Shown: positions 54,686-64,000 of the stretch, in pieces
Layout of the letters: every line of letters starts with the position of its first letter
Numbering within the stretch: position 1 is the stretch's first letter
Notes under the pieces: model-generated
Database searches by the model: none
The model's input: only the letters and a program-made list of their open reading frames with translations
What the model was told of the DNA's origin: nothing
Source of the DNA: Melocanna baccifera
Lineage: Eukaryota > Streptophyta > Magnoliopsida > Poales > Poaceae
NCBI GenBank assembly: GCA_036346265.1
Contig: CM070701.1
Coordinates: 3,534,001 to 3,598,000 of the forward strand
Length of the DNA: 64,000 nucleotides
Direction: 5' to 3'
Translations under genes and position numbers: made by a program

Positions 54686-55530
54686 TTGTGTTGTAGATCA
54701 TGTCATTCTAACGCATCCAGTACTTTTAATTTGCGATCTGTTCTTGAGAAAGAAAAACTCAATGGAACAAACTTTTTGGATTGGTATCGCAACTTGAGAA
54801 TTGTTCTCAAGCAAGAGCGCAAGGAGTATGTCCTTGAGTCTCCTTACCCCGAAGACTTGCCTGATAATGCTACTATGGCTGCACGGAGAGCTTATGAGAA
54901 GCAAACGAATGATTGCCTTGATGTGAGCTGTCTCATGCTTGCCACAATGTCCTCTGAGCTTCAGAAGCAATATGAGAACACAGATGCCTACAATATCATT
55001 GTGGGGCTACGTGGTATGTTTGAGAACCAAGCAAGGGCTGAGAGGTTCAATACTTCAAAGTCCTTATTTGCGTGCAGGCTTGCGAGGGAATCCGTCACCC
55101 TCATGTGATTAAGATGATTGGCTACATTGAGAGTCCGGAAAAGCTTGGTTTTCCCTTAGCCAAGAGTTGGCTACGATGTGATTCTCGATCGCTTCCCGAG
55201 CTTTGAGCCATTCATAATGAACTTTCACATGAACAACTGGACAAGACCACGGTGAGTTGCATGGGATGCTAAAATCTGCGAGGAAAGCATTAAGAAAAGC
55301 AGCAATCATGTGATGATGATGCAGAAAGGCAAGGGCAAGCCCTATGTCAAGAGAAGCGCGGTCAAAAGAAAGAAAGCTCCTGATGCGATCGCGAGCAGTT
55401 CTAAGGCCAAGAAAGACAAGAAGAGCGATGCTCATCCTGATGCAGATTGTTACTACTGTAAGCAATCAGGACATTGGAAAAGGAACTGCCCAAAGTACTT
55501 GGAGGATCTTGAGAAGAAGAAGGGAAGTAT
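54686..55530 (+). pseudogene. Element E gag with zinc knuckle
   Basis: Copia gag (UBN2-type): LEKEKLNGTNFLDWYRNLRI near 54750, RRAYEKQTNDCLDVSCLMLA near 54890, then GLRGMFENQARAERFNTSK near 55000. After a frameshift near 55100 come a Lys-rich segment and the knuckle CYYCKQSGHWKRNC near 55450. The start codon is uncertain; an ATG near 54700 is out of frame, probably through an indel. Broken by frameshifts. Confidence 0.85.
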
Positions 55531-58500
55531 GACTTCCACTCCAGGTATAAATGTTATAGAAATCAATCTTGCTACTTCTTCCACTAATTCTTGGGTATTT
55601 GATACCGGATCGGTTGCTCACATTTGCAAATCGTTGCGGGGCTAATAAGAAGTAGAAGTTTGAGGAGGAGCGAAGTGGATCTTGGCGTTGGCAATGGAGC
55701 AAAAGTTGTTTGCGGTAGCTGTTGGCACCATGCCATTGTCTTTACCTTGAGGATTAGTTTTGGAATTGAATAATTGTTATTGTGTTCCATCTCTTTCAAA
55801 GAACATTATTTACGCTTCATGTTTGCAAGCGAAGGTTATGACTTTAAATCTATGGACAATGGTTGTTCTCTTTATTTCAAAGATATGTTCTATTGTCATA
55901 CTCCATTGGTGAATGGGTTATACGTTCTTACTCTTGAAGGGTCACCGGTCTATAACATTAATGCAAAGAGGCAGCGTCCGAATGATTTGAATCCACGTTT
56001 ATTTGGCATCGTCGCTTAGGTCACATAAATGAGAAACGCATGCGAAGCTCCATAGAGATGGTATTCTGCACTCATTTGATTTTGAATCATTAGAGACATG
56101 CGAATCTTGTTTACTTGGCAAGATGACAAAGGCACCTTTCACCGGTCAAGGTGAGCGGGCAAATGACTTATTGGCACTCGTACATACCGATGTATGTGGA
56201 CCAATGAGCTTAATGACCAGAGGTGGTTTTGATACTTCATAACTTTTATCGATGACTTTAGTAGATATGGGTATATCTACGATGAAGCATAAGTCCGAAT
56301 CCTTTGAAAAGTTCAAGGAATTCCAAAATGAAGTGCAAAATCATTTAGGCAAGACAATCAAGTTTCTACGATCGATCGTGGAGGCGAGTATTTGAGCCAT
56401 GAGTTTGGCAATCATCTAAAGGATTGTGGAATTGTTCCACAATTGACTCCGCCAGAACACCTCAATGGAATGGGGTATCGAGCGGAGAAATCGCACCTTA
56501 TTAGATATGGTGCGCTCCATGATGAGCCAAAGTGATCTTCCGTTGTCTTTTTGAAGTGCGCTCTTGAAACGACTGCGTTCACACTAAGCAGGTTCCATCA
56601 AAATCGTAGAAAAGACACCATATGAGATGTGGACGGGACAACGCCCTAGCTTGTCTTTTCTTAAGATTTGGGGATGTGAGGCTTATGTAAAACGTTTACA
56701 ATCTGATAAGCTCACTCCTAAATCGATAAATGCTTCTTTATCGGGTATCCTAAGGAAACAAAAGGATATTACTTTTATAATCGAGGAGAAGGCAAAGTGT
56801 TTGTCGCCTGGCATGGTGTCTTCTTAGAGAAAGAGTTTCTCTCAAGAAGGGATAGTGGGAGCAGTGCAACTTGAAGAAATTCAAGAAACACACGATAACG
56901 TTTCAGCTCTCTGAGAACCACAGCAGGATGAACAAACTGTTGAAGAACTGTTGTGGACACACCAGCACCACGTAGGTCGAAGGTCACGTCGTGCACGAGA
57001 GGTACATGTTCTTGACTACTCAACAACGGGACATATTGTTGTTAGACAACGATGAGCCTAAGACCTATGAAGAAGCAATGGTGGGACCGGACTACGAGAA
57101 ATGGCTTGAAGCCATGAGATCCGAAATTGAATCCATGCACAATAATCAAGTTTGGAACTTGGTTGATCCACCTGATGGTGTTAAAACCATTGAATGCAAA
57201 TGGGTTTTCAAGAAAAAGATAGACATAGATGGAAATGTTCACATCTATAAAGCGCGATTGGTGGCCAAAGGTTTCAAACAAATTCAAGGTATTGATTATG
57301 ATGAAACTTTTCGCCGTCGCAATGCTAAAGTCTATTCGGATCATTCTAGCGATTGCTGCATATTTCGACTATGAAATATGGCAAATGGATGTCAAAACAG
57401 CTTTCCTTAATGGAAATCTGAGTGAGGATGTGTACATGACACAGCCCACGGGTTTTGTCGATCCGCAATCGATTGGAAAGATATGCAAGCTCCAAAGATC
57501 CATTTATGGATTAAAGCGAGCATCTCGGAGTTGGAACATTCGTTTTGATGAAGTAATCAAAGGGTTTGGTTTCATCAAGAACGAAGAAGAGCCTTGTGTT
57601 TACAAAAGGCTAGTGGGAGCGCACTCGTATTTACGGTCTTATATGTGGATGACATATTACGATCGGAAATGACATTCCTTTGCTCGAATCTGTTAAGTCT
57701 TCATTAAAAATAGTTTCTCTATGAAAGACTTAGGAGAGGCAGCATATATTCTGGGCATCAAGATCTATAGAGATAGATCAAAAGGCTAATTGGATTAAGC
57801 CAAGATACGTACATTGACAAGGTGTTGAAAAGGTTCAATATGCATGATTCCAAGAAAGGTTTTCTACCTATGTCACATGGTATAAATCTTAGCAAGAATC
57901 GGTGTCCTAGTACACCGATGAGCGGGATAAAATGAATGCGATTCCATATGCTTCGCTATTGGGTCCATTATGTATGCCATGCTTTGTACACGCCCGGATG
58001 TTTTGTATGCTTTAAGTGCTACGAGTAGATACGATCGAGATCGGTGAAAGTCACTGGATTGCCGTAAAGAACATCTTGAAGTACTTGAGAAGAACTAAAG
58101 ATGTGTTCCTTGTCTATGGAGGTGAGGAAGAGCTCGTTGTAAATGGTTACACCGATGCTAGCTTCCAAACCGACAAAGATGATTTTAGATCGCAATCTGG
58201 ATTTGTGTTCTGCTGAATGGCGGTGCGGTAAGTGGAAGAGTTCCAAGCAAGCAGACGGTTCCGATTCTACAACGAAGCCGAGTACATAGCGCTTCGAAGC
58301 CGCCAAAGAGGCTGTTTGGATCAAGAAATTTATTTCGAGCTTGGTGTGATGGCTAGTGCCTCCGGCCCAATGGACCTCATCTTGTGACAATAGTGGGGCC
58401 ATTGCACAAGCCAAAGAGCCTAGATCGCACTGAAGTCCAAGCACATTTTACGGCGATTTCATCTCATCCGCGAGATAGTGAGAGAGCGATGTGAAGATAT

Positions 58501-58617
58501 GCAAAGTACAAACGGATTTGAACATTGCAGATCCGTTGACAAAGCCGCTTCCTAGCCAAAGCATGAGGCTCACACTAGGGCAATGGGTATTAGATACCTA
58601 CATGGTTGACTCTAGTG
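55531..58617 (+). pseudogene. Element E pol: protease, integrase, RT, RNase H
   Basis: Protease active site WVFDTGSVAHIC near 55590. A GAG-pre-integrase region (NGLYVLTLEGSPVYNIN near 55920; ETCESCLLGKMTKAPF near 56100) and integrase (LVHTDVCGPMSL near 56180, FIDDFSRYG near 56245) follow. RT: EPKTYEEAMVGPDYEKWLEA near 57060, IECKWVFKKKIDIDGNVH, then WQMDVKTAFLNGNL near 57385 and LQRSIYGLKRASRSWN near 57495; the YVDD site near 57650 is damaged. RNase H: LVVNGYTDASFQTDKDD near 58140. It ends with KSKHILRRFHLIREIV-type text. At least eight frame changes; inactive. Confidence 0.9.
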
Positions 58618-58618
58618 C

Positions 58619-58630
58619 AAGTGGGAGAGC
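58619..58630 (+). other. Polypurine tract of element E
   Basis: AAGTGGGAGAGC directly precedes the 3' LTR. Confidence 0.8.
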
Positions 58631-59984
58631 TGTTAGTGATATGCCCTAGAGGCAACATGGAGATGTTGTATATATCACATACTATGTTTATGATACATTA
58701 CTTTGTTCCTTGGAATAGACATCATCATTATTGATCAATGAGTATGTGACTTATTCATGAGACTCTTAAATACTAAGATGTTGCTATTTCTAAATGATCC
58801 CCGATCGTATATCATATGAGGAACAAATATGATTCAAAGACAAAGATCAGCATATGTATTGATTGATGATCATGTCTCATGGATCATGGTATGGTGATAC
58901 CAAATCAATAATATGGACATGTGTTAGTGAACATATGTTGGATAGACTGCCATGAGACAACGCAGAGATTCCATGTGTCATCGTTGGTCTCAAGTAGTGT
59001 TTATGTAGAGTCCTTAGACTTGAGATCATCATGGTTCCCAACATGAGTAGTAGCTTATTTTGGGACTACTAAACACTACTCCGTGAATCGGGTAGTCATA
59101 AAAGTAGTCTTCGGGTTTGCCATGAAACATGTAGTGGGATGTGAATGATCAAGATAGAATTTGCCCTCCTTATGGGAGAGATATCTCTGGGCCCCTCGAT
59201 GTAATGGATTATGAAAGTGCATGGCCATGCCAAGGTGATTGAGGAGTCAATCACAAGTTTATAATCCATCACGGAATCGAGAGAGTGATTGAGCTATTAA
59301 GAGGATGACACAGGTCTCGCCTTGAGCTCAATCTATATCGTGAGGCAAAGGGATTCGTACATGAGAGAACATTACAGGTTCAGCCGATATGATCTTTACA
59401 TATACTTTGGGGTTAATATGTCTTACTAGAGGCCGCTATTAACATGGTGACCGGAAGGCGTTTCCGGGTCACGACCAAGTATACGTGAACCTACAGGGTC
59501 GCACGCTTAACGGGTTGGAACACTGATTCGAATATGATTCGGATATGGGCTCAATTCGGATAAAGATCCGAATAGACTCCTAATGGGCCTCGGTCCACGA
59601 GGCCCACGTGAGGAGGTCTATATATATGGAGGCGAGGGGCGAGGGATTCGTCCCGTAACATCTAGCAAAACCCTAGCCGCCACCTCCCGAGCCAAACCCT
59701 AGCTGATCCGCGATCGGCGTTCCAGCCCCGGACGTGTGGATACCGGTGGAGGCGCTGCTCGTTGCAGTGTTGATCGGCGTGCGTGGAGGAGACGATCTGT
59801 TCGGGACGATCGGCTACTTCCACTACTACCTCGACGTGCGTGATTGGATCGGTTTCCAATTCTTCTTCCGCTGCGCTGCGCGTCTAAGTGGTAACGATCC
59901 ATGATCCTTCCTTAGCATGATGTTCTTGGGTGCGCGGTAGAAAAGTTTTGTTTTCTGCTTCCGTAGCCTACGCGTATTCCTTTA
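58631..59984 (+). mobile_element. Element E 3' LTR (1354 bp)
   Basis: Aligns with the 5' LTR; starts TGTTAGTGATATGCC and ends ATTCCTTTA, followed by the TSD. Confidence 0.92.
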
Positions 59985-59989
59985 CGCCT
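59985..59989. repeat. Target-site duplication CGCCT of element E, right copy
   Basis: Second copy; element D protease sequence continues from here. Confidence 0.85.
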
Positions 59990-60513
59990 GGCCTAGGAGT
60001 GTCTGTGGACGTCATGGTATGGGCTTCGAGTGCTGAATTCTATGCGTCGAGCCATGTCCTGGTCGCTGTGGGTGGTGATGATACCTTGCGGGCCTCGGTA
60101 CTTCATGCATAGGAAGCCGTGGTGTGGGACTGCTCTGAAGGAATTAAGAGTTGGTCGCCCTAATATGGCGTTGTAGGGGTACTAGATATCGACGACGTCG
60201 AAAGTCGCATCCTTACTTGTCGCATTGTCACCCTGGCTGAAGGAGACCTACAGAATAGTCTCCGCATGACTTCCGAGGCCTAGGCGACCGGATCCCCATT
60301 TGGTCGAAAGCCACCGCGAACAAAACTCTCCATCGTGACGCCGAGCCCAAAGAATCGCGAGATGACCAGGATCTTGATGGGATCGCATCGCCGCCCGAAT
60401 GTGATCTCGTGTTTGCCCACCCGCGGGCTTGGATCCGCCACGCGGGTGTAGTCTCCGCATGTAGGCCTTTCGCTTTTGCCGACGCGAACTCTGAGGAGCC
60501 CCAGAGATGACGT
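59990..60513 (-). pseudogene. Element D protease region
   Basis: The minus-strand frames contain FSQGDNATSKDATFDVVDI near 60240, then YNAILGRPTLNSFRAVPHH near 60165 and a GFLCMKYRGPQG stretch. This is the C-terminal part of gypsy aspartic proteases of the Tat lineage. There are frame breaks. On the far side of element E only about 200 bp of related frame remain before array 3, so RT does not follow. Confidence 0.75.
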
Positions 60514-62419
60514 TTATGACTTGCCGGTTCCCTCCGCTTGATCCGAGGCTCTCCCGAGGCTGCATCTTGGATCGCCGGAGGCCCTCCTGAGGCTGCATCT
60601 CCTGGTCCTGGATTCAGATAGGGCCGTCGAGGGGTCGGTAGGCATGTGCCACGACAAACGGCCGTGCCTCGAGGTTTCTATCCCTTGCGACGCTTTGCCG
60701 AAGCGCCGCAATGGTAGTGCATGCGCGCATGTCATGGTTGCCATGACCATGCACCTCGCACCACTGGGCGTGGTGTTGGTCACCATATTCCATGCAGGCC
60801 TGACTATCGTGGCCTGGGCCTTGGCCCCGCCCCCGACCCCGACGAGCCCTACCGCCGCGGCCCATGGGGCGGTGTCTTCGGAGCCACCCTCAATGTTGAA
60901 GACGTAGTGGGCTCTCCGAGACTTCTGATGGCCGCTCTTAAGCTTGTCGACCGACCCGTCCTTGTGCTGGAGGGCGTCCTTTGATGGCTCCTGCGTGCGT
61001 TTGCTCCGCGAGGAGTCTTCTTTCAGCGAGTCGGTGCTCTTTGCCGTGTCCTCCACCAGACTGGCGTTGGCATCGTTGCCTTGACATCGCCGCACGTCTT
61101 CTTTCGCTCGGGCGTACTCCTCCATATTATCGAAGAGCTTCGCCACCGTCTTGATTGGCTTCCGTGTATTGTATTCAGCCAGCAGCCCTGGGCGGAGACC
61201 CTGTATTGCTGCGTTGATGATGGTTGTCTCATTGATGTCCTTGATCTGGCAGCGTACCTTGGCGTAGCGCTTGAAGTATTCCCGAAGCTTTTTCGATGGC
61301 TTTTCCTTGATCACGAAGAGCTGATCCGCGTCGACGCGCTCGATGCAGTTCCCCTGGAAGTTGTTGTAGAGGCGGTCGCGGATCTGTTCCCACGCGTAGA
61401 TGGAGTTCGGCTCTATGGTGAAGAACCATGAGAGCGCCACTCCCTGGAGCACGAGGGGGAGCCCCTTCGCCTTCGTGGTGTCGTCCCCACCCGCCGCTTC
61501 GATGGCGGTCTCGTACACACGCACGAACTCCCGGGGATCCGTATCAGCTTTGTATGATGCGATGGCACTAGGGAACTTGACGTCCTCCGGCAATGTTGCC
61601 TGCTGTAGGCCCGCAGATAACGGGGACTCCGGGTCCACGCGTCGCAACTAGACGCGGCTGGATGTAGGAGCATCGCGGCTATCGGCCCGCTCCGGTGTGG
61701 GCTCCGTCGCGGCCATCGGCGGGATCTGCTGACCCTGAGCCTCTTGCATACTCTGCACAGCCCCGCGGAGATCCGCTAGCTCCCGCTGGAGCGTGCCAAG
61801 AGCCGCCAGCAGGGTGTTTTCCACTGCCGATGTGGTCGAGGCGATCGGCACACCTGGTCGTGCCACCGGGACCGCAGTGACCACGGCTTGTGCTTCCGGG
61901 CTGCCCGCCACCTCGGTGGGGTGGACTCTGCCGTGGATGACGGGGCCCGCGTTGCCGCTTGAACCACGCGGCGCTCCCACGCCGAGCGTAGGGGCGACGG
62001 TCGCACGTCCACGGGCACCGACGCTACTGCTCGCTGGTATCCGGTCGGTACCACCGGGATTGGCCGTCACACCGGCGGCGGAGCCGGGCATTACTCGCGG
62101 GGTGGAGTCAGTCGCCGCGTCGGTGGTGGCAGGGCCGATTGTTGCATCGGTGGTGGCGGGGTCGATCATTGCATAGGTGGTGGCGGGGTCGATCGTTGCG
62201 TCGATGGTGGCGAGGTCGATCGTAGCATCGGTGGTGGCGGGGTCGACCGTTGCACGGCGAGCATCGACACTCGTGGTTGTCGCGCCCGCGACCACCGATG
62301 CCGAAGCCCTGGTGTTGATGTGGGACTCCGTCGTGACCCCTCCTTTCTTCTTCACCGCCAATGATGGAGCTTTCTTCGGTGCCATCGTTCCTGAAATCTT
62401 GAGGCTTGCTCTTGTCATC
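60514..62419 (-). pseudogene. Element D gag
   Basis: The likely ATG is near 62419 (MTRASLKISG). The N-terminal third has Pro/Ala/Thr-rich repeats (TTDATIDPATTDA-like), then a coiled-coil-like LLAALGTLQRELADLRGAVQ near 61800. A TAG at 61648-61650 (CAG expected) interrupts the frame, which then continues with LPEDVKFPSAIASYKADTDP, EFVRVYETAIEAAGGDDTTK and LQGVALSWFFTIEPNSIYAW. YFKRYAKVRCQIKDINETTI and an Arg/Lys/Ser-rich part follow. In another frame near 60760 there is a knuckle-like WCEVHGHGNHDMRAC. Typical Tat-type gag. Confidence 0.87.
62124..62259. repeat. 27-bp coding minisatellite in element D gag
   Basis: About five units of 'gtggtggcggggtcgatcgt' - 'tgcatcg', in frame with gag, so each unit adds nine residues of the DPATTDATI type. 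Confidence 0.85.
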
Positions 62420-62424
62420 CCCAC

Positions 62425-62435
62425 GGACGGCGCCA
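62425..62435 (-). other. Primer-binding site of element D
   Basis: On the minus strand TGGCGCCGTCC, two bases after the LTR end. TGGCGCC... primer sites are usual in gypsy elements of the Tat group and differ from the Met-type sites of A, B, C and E. Confidence 0.7.
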
Positions 62436-62437
62436 AC

Positions 62438-62689
62438 TGTTGTGGTTACAAACCAAACAGAGAGAGAGAGTGTGTATGGTAGTGGAGAGTTAGGTGAGCA
62501 ATGCTCTCTTCTGGCCCTTTCCCAGGGCTTGCGTCACTTATATATATATCTCATAGGGAGCATCTTTACAATCGTACCCTTACATCGCGTATCCTTTCCA
62601 AGGGTAACTAAGTCATTGTACAAGTCTACCTTGGGTTTATAACATCCTAACAGGCTAGCTGGGTTTAGGTGGGGGTCACCCCTACAACA
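62438..62689 (-). mobile_element. Element D 5' LTR (252 bp)
   Basis: Nearly identical to the 3' LTR. It contains TATATATATC (62537-62546), which is TATA-like in either orientation. Confidence 0.93.
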
Positions 62690-62694
62690 GTGGG
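62690..62694. repeat. Target-site duplication GTGGG of element D, right copy
   Basis: Second copy, continuing into LTR F. Confidence 0.92.
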
Positions 62695-63807
62695 GGAGTA
62701 GTAACGGATGCGTAATTCCTCGCCGGACTTGAAGCAGCCCGAGCACCAATTGGCTTAATTGCAAGGTAAAGGAGGGGCGGTAACGAGCGGCTTGGTTGCG
62801 GTGGAAGACGAGGGACTTATTGCGCAATTGCTCGAGTGAAAATGGAGAAGGAAACCGAAGTTTTCAATTTTTGGTTTCGGGCGTCAATGGTGGTAACGGC
62901 GACGATGATGGTGCGAGGAAGAAGGATGGTGGTGGAGAAGACGGGTCTGACAAGGGGGGCCACCAGTCAGCGAGAGAGAAAGAAGAGGAAAGAGGCGGGG
63001 TGACGGCCCGATGCGCGACAAGTGTCAAAGGGGAAACGAGTGAGCCGTTAGATATTGAGTGAACCAGTAAGTGAATGCGGATGGGTGCGATTCGATTTGA
63101 CAACGGGGATGTAATCGGAGCTGTTCGGGCGAGGGCCGAAGGGTTAAGTGGTTGCGGGAGACTGGGATTTGGTTCGGCAACAGGGAAGGGTTCGGATCAA
63201 CCACGCGTCGATCGGAGGGAAGAGAGGAGCGGGCAAAGTAGTAAGTGACGATGGGTAGCTGGGATCAGATTGGGCGGATGGCTGGCCGGTCCGATGGGCG
63301 ACAGGTGTCGGCCAGAGAGGAGGGGAAGGCGGGGCGAAGGGGGTAAGTGGGATCGGGCGGTGGCGTGGATTAGCCCAATAGCTGACACTTGGTGGCCGGG
63401 GAGGGGTTTTGGATTAAATTTTTATTTTGTTTTTCAAAAATGATTAGGGGCTTTAAAATACTCAGAAAAATTTTAGATAAATTTTAAAAATTCCAAAAAA
63501 ATTCAAAAAAATATCTGGAACTATTTTAGACTTCATAAAAATATTTTCAACTTATAATAGCATTTAATTTCTTGTAAAAGCATAAATAAATTCATTTAGG
63601 TGAGTCTTTAACTCCTGAAAATTATTATAAATACATAATTGACTTAGGAAAGTGAAATGCATTTATTTTTACCTTTGAACAATGAAATAACTTTATTTTG
63701 CTGTTTATTTAACTTTTCTCATTTCATGTCTTGGAATAAAATTCAGGAAAAATCCAATAAATTCCAGAAACACTTTAAAAAGGAAATAAATTTTTTGGGA
63801 TGTTACA
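62695..63807 (-). mobile_element. Solo LTR F, proximal segment (5' part)
   Basis: On the minus strand begins TGTAACATCCCAAAAAATT, then an AT-rich block (63807-63410) and a GC-rich block (63400-62700), the same order as in the element C LTR. It joins the segment at 42269-43838 when D is removed. Frames in the GC-rich block are not genes. Confidence 0.75.
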
Positions 63808-64000
63808 TAGAGCCCCACTACTTTTGACCACACCATTGGCTTCGTCTTTGCACGTTCTACACGATGCTCCCCTCACCTTCGTCGGAACTTCGCCGGAGCA
63901 TTGTCGCCATTGTGGGCCAAATTGTGTTGCTGTTTCTTACATTGCCACTGGCCGACTGTGCTTTTCCAACCACGACTAAGGTGAGCATCATGTTCCCCAC
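63808..64000 (+). mobile_element. LTR H, segment after insertion of F
   Basis: Begins TAGAG, the imperfect TSD partner of TGGAG at 42264-42268. Contains 'cgactaaggtgagcatcatg' near 63973-63992, like the GGTGAGTA-type blocks of related LTRs. It continues beyond the window, so this assignment is provisional. Confidence 0.4.

Larger units (their letters stand above)
51922..59984 (+). mobile_element. Element E: complete Ty1/copia LTR retrotransposon inside element D
   Basis: LTRs of 1357 and 1354 bp, PBS, gag, protease, integrase, RT, RNase H (integrase before RT, as in copia) and a purine tract. TSD CGCCT. The LTR ends read TGTTAG...CCTTTA, so the 3' dinucleotide TA departs from the usual CA. 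LTRs are very similar, suggesting a fairly young insertion, but the coding region has numerous frameshifts. It is inserted into the protease end of element D. Confidence 0.93.
43839..62689 (-). mobile_element. Element D: Tat-like Ty3/gypsy element without visible RT, with antisense ORF and tandem arrays
   Basis: Short LTRs (247 and 252 bp, TGTTGTGG...CTACAACA) flank about 10.3 kb of own internal DNA plus the nested copia element E. PBS and gag lie next to the right LTR, so the element reads right to left. Present: gag, a protease region, three tandem-repeat arrays and an intron-containing ORF on the opposite strand near the 3' LTR. RT, RNase H and integrase motifs were not found in any frame. 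Additional ORFs in antisense near the 3' end are known in the Tat lineage of grass gypsy elements. The lack of pol suggests mobilisation in trans. Confidence 0.88.

Overview
This window looks like plant nuclear DNA, most probably from a grass (Poaceae). The evidence is nested LTR retrotransposons of plant Ty3/gypsy and Ty1/copia lineages, a plant F-box gene body with GC-rich codon use, a Helitron Rep protein gene with a spliceosomal intron, and a gypsy element carrying the grass-type 'putative gypsy-type transposon' ORF. I cannot name the species. Nothing bacterial is present: no operons, CRISPR arrays, or convincing rRNA or tRNA genes.

Layout. (1) 1-7897: a minus-strand Ty3/gypsy element (A) running off the left edge. 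Its reverse transcriptase is split by a 2,166-bp solo LTR with a perfect 5-bp target-site duplication (TSD). One LTR of A (7235-7897) has gag on one side and the tail of a pol gene on the other, so it is shared by two internal regions. (2) 8144-12699: a truncated minus-strand Helitron whose Rep gene stops at the HUH motif, with a long repeat-rich 5' region. (3) 12705-28961: a minus-strand gypsy-like element (B) with 565/568-bp LTRs, PBS, PPT and TSD CCAGC. It shows gag and an unrecognised ORF but no pol. A complete plus-strand chromovirus (C, 14143-25882, LTRs of about 3.1 kb, TSD ATTAC) sits inside it. (4) 28967-30709: the only host gene recognised, an F-box gene that has lost its ATG and has a frameshift near the 3' end. 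(5) 30710-42268: mostly degenerate intergenic DNA with an 86-bp tandem duplication, an unknown minus-strand ORF, a Ty1/copia 3' remnant and decayed long LTRs. (6) 42269-63807: a minus-strand solo LTR (F) interrupted by a minus-strand Tat-like element (D, 43839-62689, TSD GTGGG), itself interrupted by a plus-strand Ty1/copia element (E, 51922-59984, TSD CGCCT). F appears to lie in a further plus-strand LTR (H) that resumes at 63808 and leaves the window, giving a four-level nest.

How it fits together. Order of insertion can be read directly: E after D after F after H; C after B; the solo LTR after A. D is notable. It keeps gag and protease but I find no RT, RNase H or integrase; instead it carries an antisense, intron-containing ORF and three different tandem-repeat arrays, so it was probably mobilised in trans. 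B also looks non-autonomous and resembles A in LTR end, primer site and gag, so A-type elements may have mobilised it. None of the transposable elements has an intact set of ORFs here. A and B are broken mainly by nonsense substitutions in otherwise open frames, whereas C, D and E have many 1-3 nt frameshifts; some of these may be assembly errors.
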